From Cycas panzhihuaensis (lineage: Eukaryota > Cycadophyta): a stretch of DNA of 64,000 nt. Below the pieces are notes generated by a model. The model made no database searches and had not been told where the DNA came from. It saw only the letters and a list, made by a program, of their open reading frames with translations. The DNA lies in the NCBI GenBank assembly GCA_023213395.1, contig CM041465.1, forward strand, positions 35,099,741 through 35,163,740, in the 5' to 3' direction. This document shows positions 12,904 through 24,871 of the stretch, in pieces (position 1 is the stretch's first letter; the number at the start of each line of letters is the position of its first letter). A program made the position numbers and the translations under genes.

Positions 12904-13525
12904 GCTTCTCTCAATGACCCTATTGTTTAAGGGGAGGATGAATCCAAATATGTTTATTCTATTGAATATAAATATGTTGATACAAACTCAATTTCTAATT
13001 TAACCATTTGTTCAAATGTGAATTGTTCACAAGTTGATGAAGACTCTACTCAAAAAATTAAAGCAATTGTTGTTGGACATGCTAAGCAAAAGGGAGAACT
13101 TATACAGGATATTGATGCTCCTTTTTCAAGTGATGTTGATTCTAATTTTTTTGATATTAGTTATTGTTATTCCTAAGTTGAAGAAAATGAAGGCAAATAG
13201 CTGGTGATTGAAATAATGGATGACGACATGCTTGACATACACTTCAAATTTCAAGATGTTTTTTATGATTACCTATAAAATTACTAACCAGATCTACACC
13301 AAGCTCAAGTTAGACCAACTATGATATACTATACCTTTTGTATAATGAAGTATTTTGTATTGTACATAAAGTTACAGAAAGTTAAGTTCAAAGACCATTA
13401 CTCTCATAGACTACTACAAGGACATCACTACAAGAATGAAGATAAAGATTAAAGTGAAGACATTATTTTTAAGATAATTCCAAGATCAAGACATTGCAAA
13501 TTTAAGGACTTCCCAAATGTGCATT

Positions 13526-13534
13526 AAGAGGTGG
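13526..13534 (+). other. Polypurine tract of element A
   Basis: AAGAGGTGG directly precedes the right LTR, with one internal pyrimidine. Its position identifies it as the plus-strand priming site. Confidence 0.6.
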
Positions 13535-13886
13535 TGTTATACTTTAGAGGTCAAATATTATAATGTTATTGCAATGCATATTTATGTAAATAAGTGATCT
13601 ATAATTTATTAATCAATTAGTAGGTGATAAGTCATTAGTTATGTGAGAGGATAATAGTCCCACATGCAACTCACCTCATCCTACATATTCTCACTTATGA
13701 TGTATAAATAAGTGAATGAGGTAGGGTAGCATATATAGAGTTAAGATGGAATTTATTGTGATGTTATTATTGTGGTGTCATTATGATGTAGACATTATCA
13801 CTTTGAGTTAATTCTATCTTCATTATATTCATGATACTTGTTTTACTGTTCTTGATATTAAATGATCTCCATTAAATATTTTAACA
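13535..13886 (+). repeat. Right LTR of element A
   Basis: 352 bp, TGTTATACTTTAGAGGTC to ATTTTAACA, the same length as the left LTR. It is followed by the duplicated target TAGTT (13887-13891). Confidence 0.95.
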
Positions 13887-13891
13887 TAGTT
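13887..13891. other. Target-site duplication of element A (right copy, TAGTT)
   Basis: Identical to 2777-2781. Confidence 0.95.
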
Positions 13892-14330
13892 GAGCTAATG
13901 GTGTGATTTTCTATCTAAATGAATTAATGCAAAAGTTAGTTATTCTCTAGGGGACATAGGATTTAGAGAGAAATAAGATTCTAACTTAGTTATTTAGCTT
14001 CTTATAGTGTCCCTATTGAAATCAGGTTAGTATGGTAATTTTATGATAGAACTATTGCTACTATGGTAAAGGTGTGGGATTATGAGGTGAAGGTGAGGGA
14101 CCTATTGTATTTGAGGTAGATGTGATATTGGATGTTATCACAAAGAATTGTAGGAGCATCTTATCCATATTTTATTCCTATATATCATGTGTTTGATTAA
14201 ACTCATCAAACCTCTTATCTCGCTTTTAATTCATTTCTACTTATTTCTAAGCCATCTCTATAAACTCAATCTTTAGTATTTGGATTCCATTTAATTATGT
14301 GGGAGTTATCAAGATGAGATACACTACTAC
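13892..14330 (-). pseudogene. G1 gag remains
   Basis: Reading leftward from about 14290, the minus strand gives SIIKLPY, then PDFNRDTIRS, a WI-like position lost to a stop, ITKLESYFSL and a hydrophobic continuation. This follows the pattern of plant gypsy gag proteins (LPxFDG...WI...E.FF). It lies between the G1 primer site and protease in the expected order once element A is removed. It is heavily eroded, and the call rests partly on context. Confidence 0.5.
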
Positions 14331-15707
14331 AAAGGCAAGAAAAGGGTTTTAAAGAAGAGGGATATAGAAGGAAGAATGGTATTTATGAAAAGAGGAAGTA
14401 AATAGAAGAATGAGATTAAAGAAAGTAGGTGTTTATAGCTTATTAACCCCTAAAAATTTATATTAAATTCACCTAATACACTAATACAAGTGTAAAAAGC
14501 TTGTTGAAATAATGGAAGTAAATTTTAAGTATAAAAATTAGGCTATGGGAGCAATGGGATGTTTGTATATTATTTTTTCCTAAAACTTCAGGTTGAAATT
14601 AACCTAGTAGAAAACTTTTATCATGACACACTCATTAAAATAAGTTGCACAAAATATAAGGGTAAATTTTAGACTATATATATATTTTTAATTTATATAT
14701 ATATATATATATACCCAGATCACTGATATAGATTTCAAGTCCAAAATATTAATTTATGTAGAAGTGTCCCTACAAAGTTATAAGCCTATAAGAAGTTTTC
14801 TTTTCTTTCCTTGATAACAACTTCTAGATTTATAGTTAAAAGTTTGGATAAGAGAGAGTCTATAAATAGGATTTGAATTAACTTACTTTGGTTACTATTA
14901 TTGTAATATGTATACTTGACCATAGTAACTTGGTAACTTTATTCATGCTTAATGTTCTACTAAAACTAAAATTTAATTTGATTACTATATATTAATTAAT
15001 AGATTTTACTGATGCAAATTTATTTTTGGGTAACCATCTTGAGAAGACTTTTGAAATAAGGTTTTCCTAACTTATAGGCCCTTTAATAAACTTCTTAACT
15101 GATTCTAATACTCATCCCAATATCTCAAATTACTTGTTACAAAGGATCACCATAACCATAACTGCAATAGTGATACTAAGGTGTTTGGGAAGGGTAGCTT
15201 CCTAGCACTACCACTAACTAGTACACTATAAATTTTTAGGCAGTTAATAGGTTTCCTACTCTTGGATAAGGGTAGGAGCCTAAAATGGGTCCTCCTATAT
15301 ACTTGAAGATATATAAAGGCTCACAAATATATGAAAGTGCTATATAAGGCTTATTTAAATTGGTAACCTACTTTATTTTATGTAGTATCATATATCCAAG
15401 TATGCTTGGATAAGAACGATAACCCCTTATGGATGTTTAAAGACCCTTGAAATAGGGTCTCTACCTAGACTCTATGGAAAATAAAAAGGTTACTAGAAAG
15501 CTTTTTATCTTTCCTTAATCTTTGCAATTAATGAGATAATGGCACAAAGAGAGTACTTGAGTAGAAAATAACAACAAATAAGTAAAATAAAAAGGAGAGG
15601 GTTTAAGATTTTTTATTACAAATAAAGAAAAATTCCTAATTTTTTTGCTTCTCCTACTATGTTATGCCTTTGCGATTACACCTTGTTGCTTTAAATGGAC
15701 TAAGCAA
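14331..15707 (-). other. G1 leader, no gene seen
   Basis: AT-rich, with a short TA run near 14692-14713. A leader of about 1.4 kb is long for a gypsy element, so an unrecognised insertion may be present. Confidence 0.4.
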
Positions 15708-15723
15708 CCAAGCTTCTATACCA
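15708..15723 (-). other. Primer binding site of G1
   Basis: The minus strand reads TGGTATAGAAGCTTGG, two bases from the LTR. It differs from the initiator tRNA-Met type site by an eroded CAG. Confidence 0.7.
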
Positions 15724-15725
15724 CT

Positions 15726-16268
15726 TGGGATGCTATTACCTAATATTCTCCATAATTAAGAAATAATAATAACTAAAAGGATATAATATGGGCAATAATA
15801 GACTTTCTTTATTATTAATGAAAATAGATGTACAATGATTGGACACTTATAAGGATACCAAAGAGAACTCAAAGATATACCAAAGTACACTCTCATAAGA
15901 GGTAATAATACATAATAATCCTTACTTTACATTCCACCAATTTTAAATAGGTAAGAGAGGCCTCTTACATAGAATACTATTAGTGGGACATGTGGCATCT
16001 AATTCCATTGGCAAACATAAGTGACCCATACATAAAAATTAATGGCCAACACTAACCACTAGGTTCCTTGGTCATAGGTGCCAGTAATCTAGTTCTACTA
16101 ATAATAAGTGATTATGTAACATACAATATATATTATAAAAGGATATAGATATTACTATTTAATAGTCTCTTCTAATTTCTAAATTTCTTTATCAGGTTCC
16201 ATATTGTTCCATTAGATTGTTATATACTCTATGGATCAATTATGTAATATCCTTACCTTTCAATCCCA
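15726..16268 (-). repeat. 5' LTR of G1
   Basis: 543 bp bounded by TGGGAT and ATCCCA, with a primer site directly on its left. The partner LTR is outside the window, so the boundary depends on the inverted ends and the primer site. Confidence 0.65.
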
Positions 16269-16590
16269 TATATATATATATATGGATTTTACTTGGAAGT
16301 TTGCTCTAGGTTTGACCTAAAAAATAGACTAGCCAACAACATGGTTAGGATCATGTATATATCTATTTAATAGAAAAAAAAAGAAAAATCTTATATACAA
16401 TTAAAATAGATGGTAATTGAATATTATATATAACTAACCTTATCCTCTTTTGGATTTCAAATAGTCCATAATATTTTGATGTTAGCTTTCTATATCTTTC
16501 CTACTTCAAAGAATTTTGATTTAATTTCACTCAACGAAATACACAAAATCTAATAGTAAATTTATTTATTACCCTTTTAGATTTTCATAG
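16269..16590. other. Spacer with a TA run, no gene
   Basis: AT-rich, with a TA tract at 16268-16284. It may be the 3' end of the G2 gypsy relic, whose pol starts just to the right. Confidence 0.4.
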
Positions 16591-18670
16591 TTCTTCTATT
16601 GATCTTGAGCTACTTTCAAATGCTTCCTAATCCTAGTAACTTGTTCCTCTATTTTCTATAATATTTTTAGCCCAATCATATGGAAATTTTCTAAGATATC
16701 TTAGTTCAATGGTATATTATACTTATGCCTATATAATGCTTCAAATGGGCTCATGCATAAAGATGTGTTTTAGTTATTTCTATAAGAAAATTCTATTAAA
16801 TGTAAGTAGTCTTTCCATTTGGATGGTTATTTTGTTATGTACATCTTAAGCATACTCTCGAGTACTTAGTTAACTTATTTGATTTACCCATTTGAGTCTA
16901 GATGTTAAGCGGTATTGAAGTTTGACTTGTTCCCTCATGATTTGAGTAATCCCTTCTAAATTAAGATGTAAACTTTGCATCATGATAAAAGATAATTGAT
17001 TTTGGTATTTCATATTATCATACTATATTTTTCATAAATTTTTACACTATGTTAGTTGCTTTATGGGTTGATTGTATATGAATAAGGTGTGTTAATTTTA
17101 TTAGCTTGTTTATTATTACCATAATCAAATCATTTTTTAAAATATTTTTAGGAAGGCCTATAATAAAATCCATGGAAATTACCTTCTATTTCTATTTTGA
17201 AATTTCTAAAATTTATAATAATTTTATAGGGAGTTAATTCTCCACCTTGACCTTTTAACATTGTAAATAATGAGCAAAATAACTCACTACATCTTTCTTC
17301 ATACTTAGCTAAGATAAATCTTTCTTTATAAATGTAAGAGTCTTTTGATATCCTAGATGACTTTCATAAGGAATGCTATGAGATTCCTCCATAATTAATG
17401 GTTGCATCAAAACACATTTGGAACATATATTTGACATTGGAACATAAGGAGAAGAGTTCATTATTTAAAATATGATAATTCATATACTTCTATGTCATCC
17501 TTTCATCTACTTGTTCACTTTAGTATTGACCATCTAAAACTCCCTTCACCTATTTGTACTAACTCTCATTAAGCAATTTATATTTGATGGTATTATTTAA
17601 GCAATTGAGTAATAATAATAGTAGCAACATAACCTGGCCTCAAGCTAAGTTGAGCTAGCTAGTTAAAGTAACATGTCTTCTATGACATAACATTCACACT
17701 ACCTTGTTTTCTTTTCTCTTAATGTGTTTTATATCAAAGTCATACTTCAATAAGTACTCCATCTATTTCCTTTGTCTTATATTCAATTGTGGATATATAA
17801 AGAGATTTCTCAAGCTGTCATAATCACTTTTTAACTAAACTTCCTTTCTAAAAGGCAACGTCTCAATATTTTAAATGCATGCATCATTATGACCATTCTA
17901 AATTATGCATTAGGTAATTCATTTCATGATCCTCTAGCTTTCATGACTTATAAGAACTTACTTTACCATTCTATATGAGAACTCCACCAATTACTTCTAC
18001 ACAAGTATTTGAACAAATGATATAATCTGCATTAGGATCTGGTAATATAAAAATAAATGTAGATGTGAGTAAAACCTTAAGCTTCCATAATCTTTTTTTG
18101 CATTTATCAATCTACTCAATTTTTTCACCCTTCTTCTATAATTAAGTAATTAAACATGTGATTTTAGAAAATTATTTAACATACCTTTGATAATAACCTG
18201 CAAGCCCCATAAAGCTCCTTACCTCAAACATATTCCTCAGTGTAGGCCACTCCATAATAGCCTTGATCATTTATGGATTGATAGAGATAACTTATTTTAA
18301 ATATAACATGACCTATATAATGTATATATTCTTAGTAAAATTCGTATTTACTCAAGTTAGCATGTAACTTATGCTCTTTTAAGAGAAACAATAGCCTCCT
18401 CAAGTGTTCTTTATGTTCTTTTTTTATTTGGGATAAAACAGAATGTCATTGAGGAATATTATGACAAATTATAAAAAGTTGTTATAACTAGGATCATATA
18501 TGAGAAGCATAGATCCTAACACATTTAAAAAATTAATTTCATTAAATATATTAATTTATCTCATGCTCATTAAATTCTACTCTTTATTATAATGCATAAC
18601 TTAGTACACAAATATAACCTTAAAAGGAATATTTACATCCTAAATGATGATACATATGAGGAATGTTGAG
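16590..18670 (-). pseudogene. G2: Ty3/gypsy pol relic (RT, RNase H, integrase)
   Basis: Read from right to left: RT with an FLNDIL box near 18450 (YxDD type, first Asp changed), a [13 protein letters not shown] block and [16 protein letters not shown] near 18230. RNase H follows, with a GGVLIWNGKV segment near 17960 and a NYLMHNLE segment near 17910. The integrase end (about 16950-16600) has KWKDYLHLIEFSYRN and MSPFEALYRHKYNIPLN. Stops and indels occur throughout. No LTR could be paired with it. The family is a common plant gypsy type, but the exact lineage cannot be called. Confidence 0.8.
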
Positions 18671-18784
18671 TAACCTCCAATGACTTACCATTCCTATATT
18701 TGAATAAAGAATAATTAGAAATATAATTATAAGGAGAAAGCACATAAGTGTATATTATGAGCTAATACAAATATGATTATTTAA

Positions 18785-19900
18785 CACCCTTCCTCCCTCT
18801 TAATGTTTACTTCATTTATTCTAATACCTAAACTATCCTTGAAAGTCTAAAATTTATTACATATTAGTGGCTTAGTGAAGATATCAACCAATCATTCTTT
18901 TATTGGCCTATACACCATCTCAACCACTTTATTTTTGAATTAATTTATGAATAAAGTGATGATGCATCTCTATATGTTTAGTATGAGCATAGAATGTGGG
19001 ACTTTATGATCTTTAATTTAGTCTAATAATTACAATATAACATAATTGGTTTTAATTGATGCAATCCTAATAGTAACCAAATGGCTTTAGTATTTGTTAC
19101 AACTATAGCTTTATAGTTTGCTTTAATTAAGAAAATAATGATATTTCATTACCTTTTAATTCTCCATATGGTGGCAACTAATCCTAGACTAAAATAATAT
19201 TTAGAAGTCAACCACCTATTTTTTATACATTTAGCCTAATTAAAATCTATAAATCCATCCAATATAAAGTTATTGTTATATATGAATTTAAGTCTATATT
19301 ATATAGTCCTTTTTAATTATCTAAGGATTCTTTTTACAACTTTAAAGTGACTCTTTTGTCACTACTATAAAGCTAAATACCATTCTAACTTTAAATAAAA
19401 TGCCAGGTCTAATAGTAATCAAGTATATTTGATTATCCACTAGTTATCTATACGACATTATATTAACACTTTCTCTAGCATCTTCTATTATTAACTTAGA
19501 GTTTATCTCCATAGGGGTAAGTGCAAACTTGTAATCAACCATTTAAATTTCTTTAGAATTTCCCAAGTGTATTTAACTTATAACATGAAGACATATCTAG
19601 GCCTTTTCCATACTTCCCATAAGGACCAACTTTGGTCAAGCCATCACACTAGTAAATATATGAATTATATATTTTTCTTCTAGTTTTGTTTATCCTATAT
19701 TAGGTGGATGCATAATTTATGCTTCACCAAGTGTGGGGATGCACCATTTTGGTCTCTTTTCATAGCAAGTAGTTTTTTGTTTAGATTGTAGTCCATTTAG
19801 AATAAAGTTATTTATCTCTTTTCTTTCAAAGCTTTATCAAATGTAAATATCACTCTTTATTTGTTACTTACATAATACAAAAGTAATCAAGTTACTTAGA
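18785..19900 (-). pseudogene. G3: Ty1/copia RNase H and RT 3' relic
   Basis: Near 18785-18930 the minus strand encodes NKVVEMVYRPIKEWLVDIFTKPL followed by a short acidic end; these are the last conserved residues of copia RNase H (the DIFTKPL box). To the right, very eroded RNase H and RT sequence extends to about 19900, judged by low-complexity matches to the expected order only. Its 3' LTR should lie left of 18780 but I could not delimit it. Confidence 0.65.
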
Positions 19901-20160
19901 TGTAGCAATATAAATTGGGGATCATATGGTATGAATAAGAAAAGAATAGGGGGAAAATTTAATATAAGGGTAGATGCTAGGTATTGAGACCCTCATGACT
20001 TCTTTGGGATACAAGAATTTATTTAACCATTGCATAAGTTATAAAGTATAAATCCACTAGCTAAAAGAGGAGAATTTTAGCTTACCAATGATTATTAAAT
20101 GCTAAAAATGAATAACAAAGGATGGAGTTATGAAAACGTTAAGAGGGCCTCTAAGTTGAA
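19900..20160. other. AT-rich spacer, nothing recognised
   Basis: No open frame, repeat or motif I can support. Confidence 0.4.
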
Positions 20161-20960
20161 TTACTATGAGTAAAATACTTCTCATAAACACATCATTAAA
20201 CTATCATATGAAGGCATAGAGAGACTGGATAAGAAAACTATAAAGATAGGATATGAGTAAAAGGATTTTCACATTTTCATAGATGATATGTTAAAGGTGG
20301 ATTTAAAACATTTAAGTACTGAAATCATAAAGTTAAAAAGGTGAGTAAAGAGGCTTTCACACTTGTAATTAGATTATTGAGTATGGGTACTCATAGATCC
20401 AACTCTAAAGTTGTGAAACAAAGAATATAAAGGGAGATCCATTTGTATTTTTACAAATGAGCTAGTGACTAAGATCCTTTGGACATCTATTTACTAAGTC
20501 ATAAAAATAAAGGATAGGAGTAGTAAGCTCCTTGTAATTTTACAAATTGAGCAATGGGTAAAGGCATGAAGTAATCAAGTTGTAAAGTTATGAAGTGACA
20601 TCATAGGTAACACATCTTTATAAATACACACATGTATAAATGAATATAAATAAAGGTTGAACTAGTCATAAAGTTATAAAATAAGTCTTAAGAAAGGAAG
20701 TTCCTCATAATTTCACAAGTAGGTCACTAGGTGTAGAAAGTAAAGATTGATTTTTAAAATTGCAAAATGAAAGAATGATAGCTAAAAAGTAAATCTTATC
20801 ACAATCTCGTGAACAAGCAACTAAGTAGAAAATATAGACAAACAAGTGTGAAGATACAAAATAGAGGCACAAATAAAAAAAACTACCTCACATTTTTTTA
20901 AATAGTCCATTGAGCTTAAATATAAGTACATAAGATTGTGAAAATGTGAATACAAAGAAT
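20160..20960. repeat. Eroded tandem array, period about 85-90 bp, roughly eight units
   Basis: A core like CTCCTCACAATTTTACAAGT followed by GAGC-A-TGGGTA recurs near 20260, 20350, 20440, 20520, 20610, 20697, 20785 and 20880. Spacing is 85-95 bp. Between cores are AAGTTATGAAA-like and AAAG-rich stretches. Units differ at many positions, so the array is old. It lies between copia relics G3 and G4. Confidence 0.6.
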
Positions 20961-21380
20961 TCATAAAGAAAATCTAAATTCTCGTACTCCATAAGATTGA
21001 CTATAAATCACTCATTAGAGGATGAATTCAATTGATTATAGATGCATTATAATCCTTAATTACATACCAATATTCTTAGATAAAAATAACAAGTTGTTCA
21101 CCTAAAGATATTATGCATATTTGGCCTAAATTATAGATTACATAGTAAGGCAGGGCAAGGGCATAGCTAGTAGGCACTTATAAATTTGAGAGAACATTCT
21201 CGCTAATAAATATAATAGTGTTAGGTCAGACTCAAAGGGTTCCCATTGAAGTCTCTATCATACATATGTGAGAAGGAGATATATAAGGACATCATACATA
21301 GAGATTTTCTACTCACTCAAATAATAAAAAGAGGGTATTCATTAAAATTGCACTAATTACAAACTTTGACACAAGTACTA
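20960..21380. other. AT-rich spacer, nothing recognised
   Basis: No frame or motif supported. One further eroded unit of the array to the left may extend to about 21040. Confidence 0.4.
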
Positions 21381-21748
21381 TGTTGGAAATATGAGAGATC
21401 TAGACTAAAATTCAATAAGAAAATAAGATCAATATGATAAATATACTTGCATAATGATGATAAGAAATAATCTTGTATTAGATCACTAAAGAGTACAATG
21501 GCTTAATCTATTCTTAATATATCAATCAATTAATAAAAGCAAGACCACTCTTTATTTTAATGATAGTGCATGTAAAAAATAAAGTTATAAAAGTTATCAA
21601 GTAAAGAAATACTAAGGTACAACTCATGTATACTCTTACGTATATGAGAGCAATAATAGAAATACAACTCTCAAGAGAGCTTACTTAATGCATCACATCA
21701 GTCAACTTGTGGAAAAGAATGAGAAGTAATTAAACATTATTTTTAACA
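21381..21748 (-). repeat. 3' LTR of G4 (copia)
   Basis: Runs TGTTGGAAAT to ATTTTTAACA and is followed on the right by CCCCTTCAT, a polypurine tract on the minus strand. A copia RNase H end lies directly next to it. The partner LTR was not found. Confidence 0.6.
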
Positions 21749-22160
21749 CCCCTTCATAATATGTAATTCATTATCTCTCACAAATAGGAGGCTTTTAAAC
21801 CTCTCAAACTTCTCATGACTCAAAACCTTGGTGAGAATATTAATAAGTTGGTCCTTAATTGAGTAATACACTAACTCAACTACTTTGATATACACCTCCT
21901 CCTAAATAAAATAATGATGTACTTCCACATGTTTTATCTAAACAAGGAAGATATGATTCTTCAATAGTTGGATTGCACCCTAATTATCACAAAATAATAA
22001 CATAGGATTATCTTATAGTAGGTCAAAGTGTAGTGTGTCTTGGGTGGACTTAAACAAAATATCTCTTAATCGATGGGATGTTTCTTTTATTTCAAATCTA
22101 AACTAGGAGATATAAAGTCTAAGAGAATCTAAGTGACCACCTTTATCCAACTCTTAAGAA
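21749..22160 (-). pseudogene. G4: Ty1/copia RNase H 3' relic
   Basis: From right to left the minus strand gives a degraded FCDNQ-type region near 22000, then KTCGSTSLFY-like and EVYIKVVELVYYSIKDQL, then NILTKVLSHEKFERFKSLL. This is the C-terminal half of copia RNase H with its LTK box and final helix, ending next to the LTR. It is frameshifted near 21950. No RT is seen to the right, so it is a truncated copy. Confidence 0.75.
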
Positions 22161-24394
22161 GGAGTCTCCACCTGATTGTGCCATCTAACAAAGACGTGAA
22201 TGAATGAGGAAATGAAAGACTAGGATATATGGGGGTGATTGAATCCACTAGCCTATATAATCATGTGAAGGAGCTCTAAGTTCAGAACTACTTTGATACT
22301 TCCTCTTATGTTCTTCATAGGGACTCCTTTCCTCTTATTCTTTTAACCTTTTGAGTTTCACTTAAATACAGGAGAAGGGATAATCAAATGGAAGGAGTTT
22401 TTTTTTTTTTTGTATCTTAAGATGTAATAAAAATCATAAAGGCAATCAATAAAACTACGAAACCTATGTAATTTCTTTTTCTTTTTTTTATGTTATTTAA
22501 AAGATGAAGCATACTAAAATGAGTATGAAACTATTTCCTTTAGATACAATACACACTTTATCAAGGAAGGAAAAATAATAACATGATATGCAACATAACA
22601 TATAACTATGTATGTAAAATTTCAAGAAGTCCAATAATATGTAACACTAATAAAAGCTTTTTATCTTAAATGCATGTTATCTTTCCCTTAAACAATGATT
22701 CTAAAATAAAAGGAGAGATTTTAAAGACTTTCTACTACTATTTTAATGATTTTATAGACCATTAATAGTGTATGCAACCAATTATATTTATCCTACAAAC
22801 CTCACATATAAGCAGCAAACCAAAATATTAGAGATTCTATCAAAATTGGAGTAAAACAGGCTCCAAAGGGTTCATTAAAACTCTAATGATCTAAAAAATC
22901 ACACATATATCACTCAGTAATTCTAATTTTTATTTTCAAAGAAAGAGAATAAACCAAAGAGTGAAACCACATAAGAATTGAAACCAAGACTTATTTCCTA
23001 CTTGAAAATTTCCTACCTTAAAATAACCCTTTTTCTTTTATTTGATCAAATTTTTCTAAACCCTTCCTTTAAAACTGATAAAAAAAGAAAAACAATAAGC
23101 ACCATAGGCTAAACTATAGCCACAAATAAGCTAAAAAGGATGGAAAACCACTTGGAACTTGGACTACTATAGAAGAATAGGATGAGACAGCTATTTAGAT
23201 AGTGAAGAGATGACCATGCTTCACACTAGTCTATCTCATTTTTACCCTACAAAAGACTAAACATTCAGCCAAAGTTTCAAGCCAAAATTAAGTATAAGTC
23301 ACCACTAATACTAGTAGAAAGGAAGAGTAAACTTTGAGCAAAAACAATCTCCAACAAGTAGTGAAATCACAAGAATTTTAAATAGGAAAGTTCTTATCAA
23401 TGGAAAGGAATTTTGAAATTGAAAACCTTGAAAAAAATTGAAGAACTTAAAGAACAAACTATCAAGATTTAAATATCAACAGAATAACAATCCAAAGCAT
23501 CAAAATCTCCTCTTGATTTCACCTATTAGCATCACCAAAAGTAGTTTTCCAAGTTACAATAATAGAAATCTTCAAAAGTCTCTAAAAAATCGTAAAAATG
23601 TCTCTAAATCCTTAACTCTTAACTCTCTCTATTCAAATGATAGATCAAAATACTCTTAGGGTTCGACTTGGGTATGAAAGAGATAAGTTTGCATCAAATC
23701 TAGGTAGTGGCATGCAAAAACCTAGCACACTGACTGAGTTTTGCATGCATAACAATAAAAAAATGTGACAAATGAGGAGGTGAAAATTGGCTAATTAAAA
23801 GTTTAAAAAATAAATTTTAATAAATTAAGCATAAATAACTTTATTAATGAGGAAAGAGGCCTAAGATGTAATAAAAATGATAAACACAAGCTCAAAAATT
23901 GATCCAAAATAATAAAATAAGGGTGAAATCAAGATGAAAGGATAAAAATGTGAAACGAAAAAGGTTTTAAGAGAAGAAATGGATTAAAATAATCGTGAAA
24001 GAAAAATTTTAGTGCCATAGGTATCAATCATCAATAAGTGATACCATAAATATACATCCATCATTATTCATCTTACATTATCAATCGAATCAATATAACA
24101 TTTCATCAAAACATGGCCTAATACACTATAAAATCAAGTTATCATTTATTTTTCTCATGAATCATACAAGATGTGTTAAAAGTTAAAGGGATGAATGAGA
24201 GGCTAAGTTTTGGTGAAACATTTACCCCCTTGACACCTGGAACTCCTATTTTAGAAGGAAAGTAAGATGGTGAAAGGTGACAATGATAAAGGAAAGGAAT
24301 TTTCTATTAAAAGTTGGCAAAATCTGGATGAAGTATGTGAGTGATAAATTACTTAACTCATAAAGGGCCTAAAAATCTAAATTGAAATAAGTTT
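22160..24394. other. Stretch of about 2.2 kb without recognised genes
   Basis: AT-rich with homopolymer runs (T run at 22400-22413). The frame 23438-23659 is a 73-codon Asn/Ser/Lys-rich stretch typical of chance frames in such DNA. AAGATGTAATAAAAAT-AT occurs twice (about 22420 and 23865), which may mark an old duplication. This region and 32149-33400 could be halves of the 3' LTR of element H, split by element E; this is inference. Confidence 0.4.
23710..23748. repeat. Perfect 10-bp inverted repeat (hairpin)
   Basis: GCATGCAAAA (23710-23719) and TTTTGCATGC (23739-23748) flank a 19-base loop. It may be a residue of an LTR or a chance palindrome. Confidence 0.5.
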
Positions 24395-24399
24395 CCTAT
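24395..24399. other. Target-site duplication of element E (left copy, CCTAT)
   Basis: CCTAT is repeated at 32144-32148. Confidence 0.9.
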
Positions 24400-24847
24400 T
24401 ATTAGGATGTTAGAATATATAATGTAAACTTTATGTTTCATTTATGTTTCTTTAAGTTATTATTTAGTCACATGTCTTAAATGTAATTTAAGTGATTCTA
24501 ATGTTTAAACTTATGTTTATATTAATTAATTTGTGGATGGTTGTTGAAATGCGAAACCGTATTTCAACGAACCTCCGTTGTATTTATTCATCTCCTAGAT
24601 TCATGGAGATGGTTCCAAGAATCTAGGAGGCCTGTCCAAATGCCTGATTAAAGGTTGTTTTAGGGGTTGGTGGTTTTGTATAGTGGTTTCAATTCTTTAT
24701 TAATAAAATTAGCTTAGGAGGTGGTTTTTCTTCCCCAGAAGGGGTTTTTCACCTGTCAGTTGACGTGTACTTGTGCAGTGTTAATTTTTCATTATTTCCT
24801 ATTTCCATTGATCCTGTTAATGCTGTACTTATGCCTATTCTCTCACA
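24400..24847 (+). repeat. Left LTR of element E
   Basis: 448 bp. The first bases read TATTAGGATGTTAGAA, where the right LTR has TGTTAAGATGTTAGAA, so the terminal TG has mutated to TA. It ends TCTCTCACA. Confidence 0.93.
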
Positions 24848-24860
24848 TGGTATCAAAGCA
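24848..24860 (+). other. Primer binding site of element E
   Basis: TGGTATCAAAGCA follows the LTR directly and is of initiator tRNA-Met type. Confidence 0.85.
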
Positions 24861-24871
24861 CCTGATTCTTG

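Larger units (their letters stand above)
10460..13534 (+). other. Interior of element A right of element B, no recognised pol
   Basis: About 3 kb of AT-rich sequence. At about 12440-12620 the plus strand encodes IIINGVSLIDIG followed by a G-run. It vaguely resembles a retroviral-type protease start, but the G-run (12509-12517) and the missing active-site context make this weak. The frame 12652-12903 encodes an acidic stretch of about 83 residues without family features. I found no RT or integrase motifs on either strand. Confidence 0.5.
2782..13886 (+). mobile_element. Element A: LTR retrotransposon without recognised gag-pol (LARD-like), split by element B
   Basis: Two 352-bp LTRs (2782-3133 and 13535-13886) both run TGTTA to TAACA or CAACA and are flanked by the 5-bp duplication TAGTT. 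A primer site resembling the initiator tRNA-Met type follows the left LTR, and a purine tract precedes the right LTR. Gypsy element B (3694-10454) sits inside the leader. Without B, A is about 4.3 kb and holds no recognisable gag, RT or integrase. It therefore resembles the large non-autonomous derivatives called LARDs, although an autonomous element that has decayed is also possible. Confidence 0.85.
1..16268 (-). mobile_element. G1: degenerate Ty3/gypsy element, left end outside window, split by element A
   Basis: On the minus strand the order is 5' LTR (15726-16268), primer site (15708-15723), gag remains (about 13892-14330), protease remains (about 1740-1875) and RT-RNase H (about 350-1480). 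The integrase and 3' LTR would lie left of position 1. Element A (2782-13886) interrupts it between protease and gag and left the target duplication TAGTT on both sides. All reading frames carry many stops, so this is one of the oldest insertions here. The base sequence right of the LTR is TATAT; the matching duplication lies outside the window, so the right boundary rests on the terminal inverted repeat and primer site alone. Confidence 0.75.

Noticed and set aside
20160-20960. CRISPR-like repeat array
   Set aside because: Plant nuclear context, and the repeat units are contiguous and diverged with no constant repeat/variable spacer pattern.
23438-23659. 73-codon Asn/Ser/Lys-rich frame
   Set aside because: Composition is that of AT-rich DNA, with no motif and no coding context.
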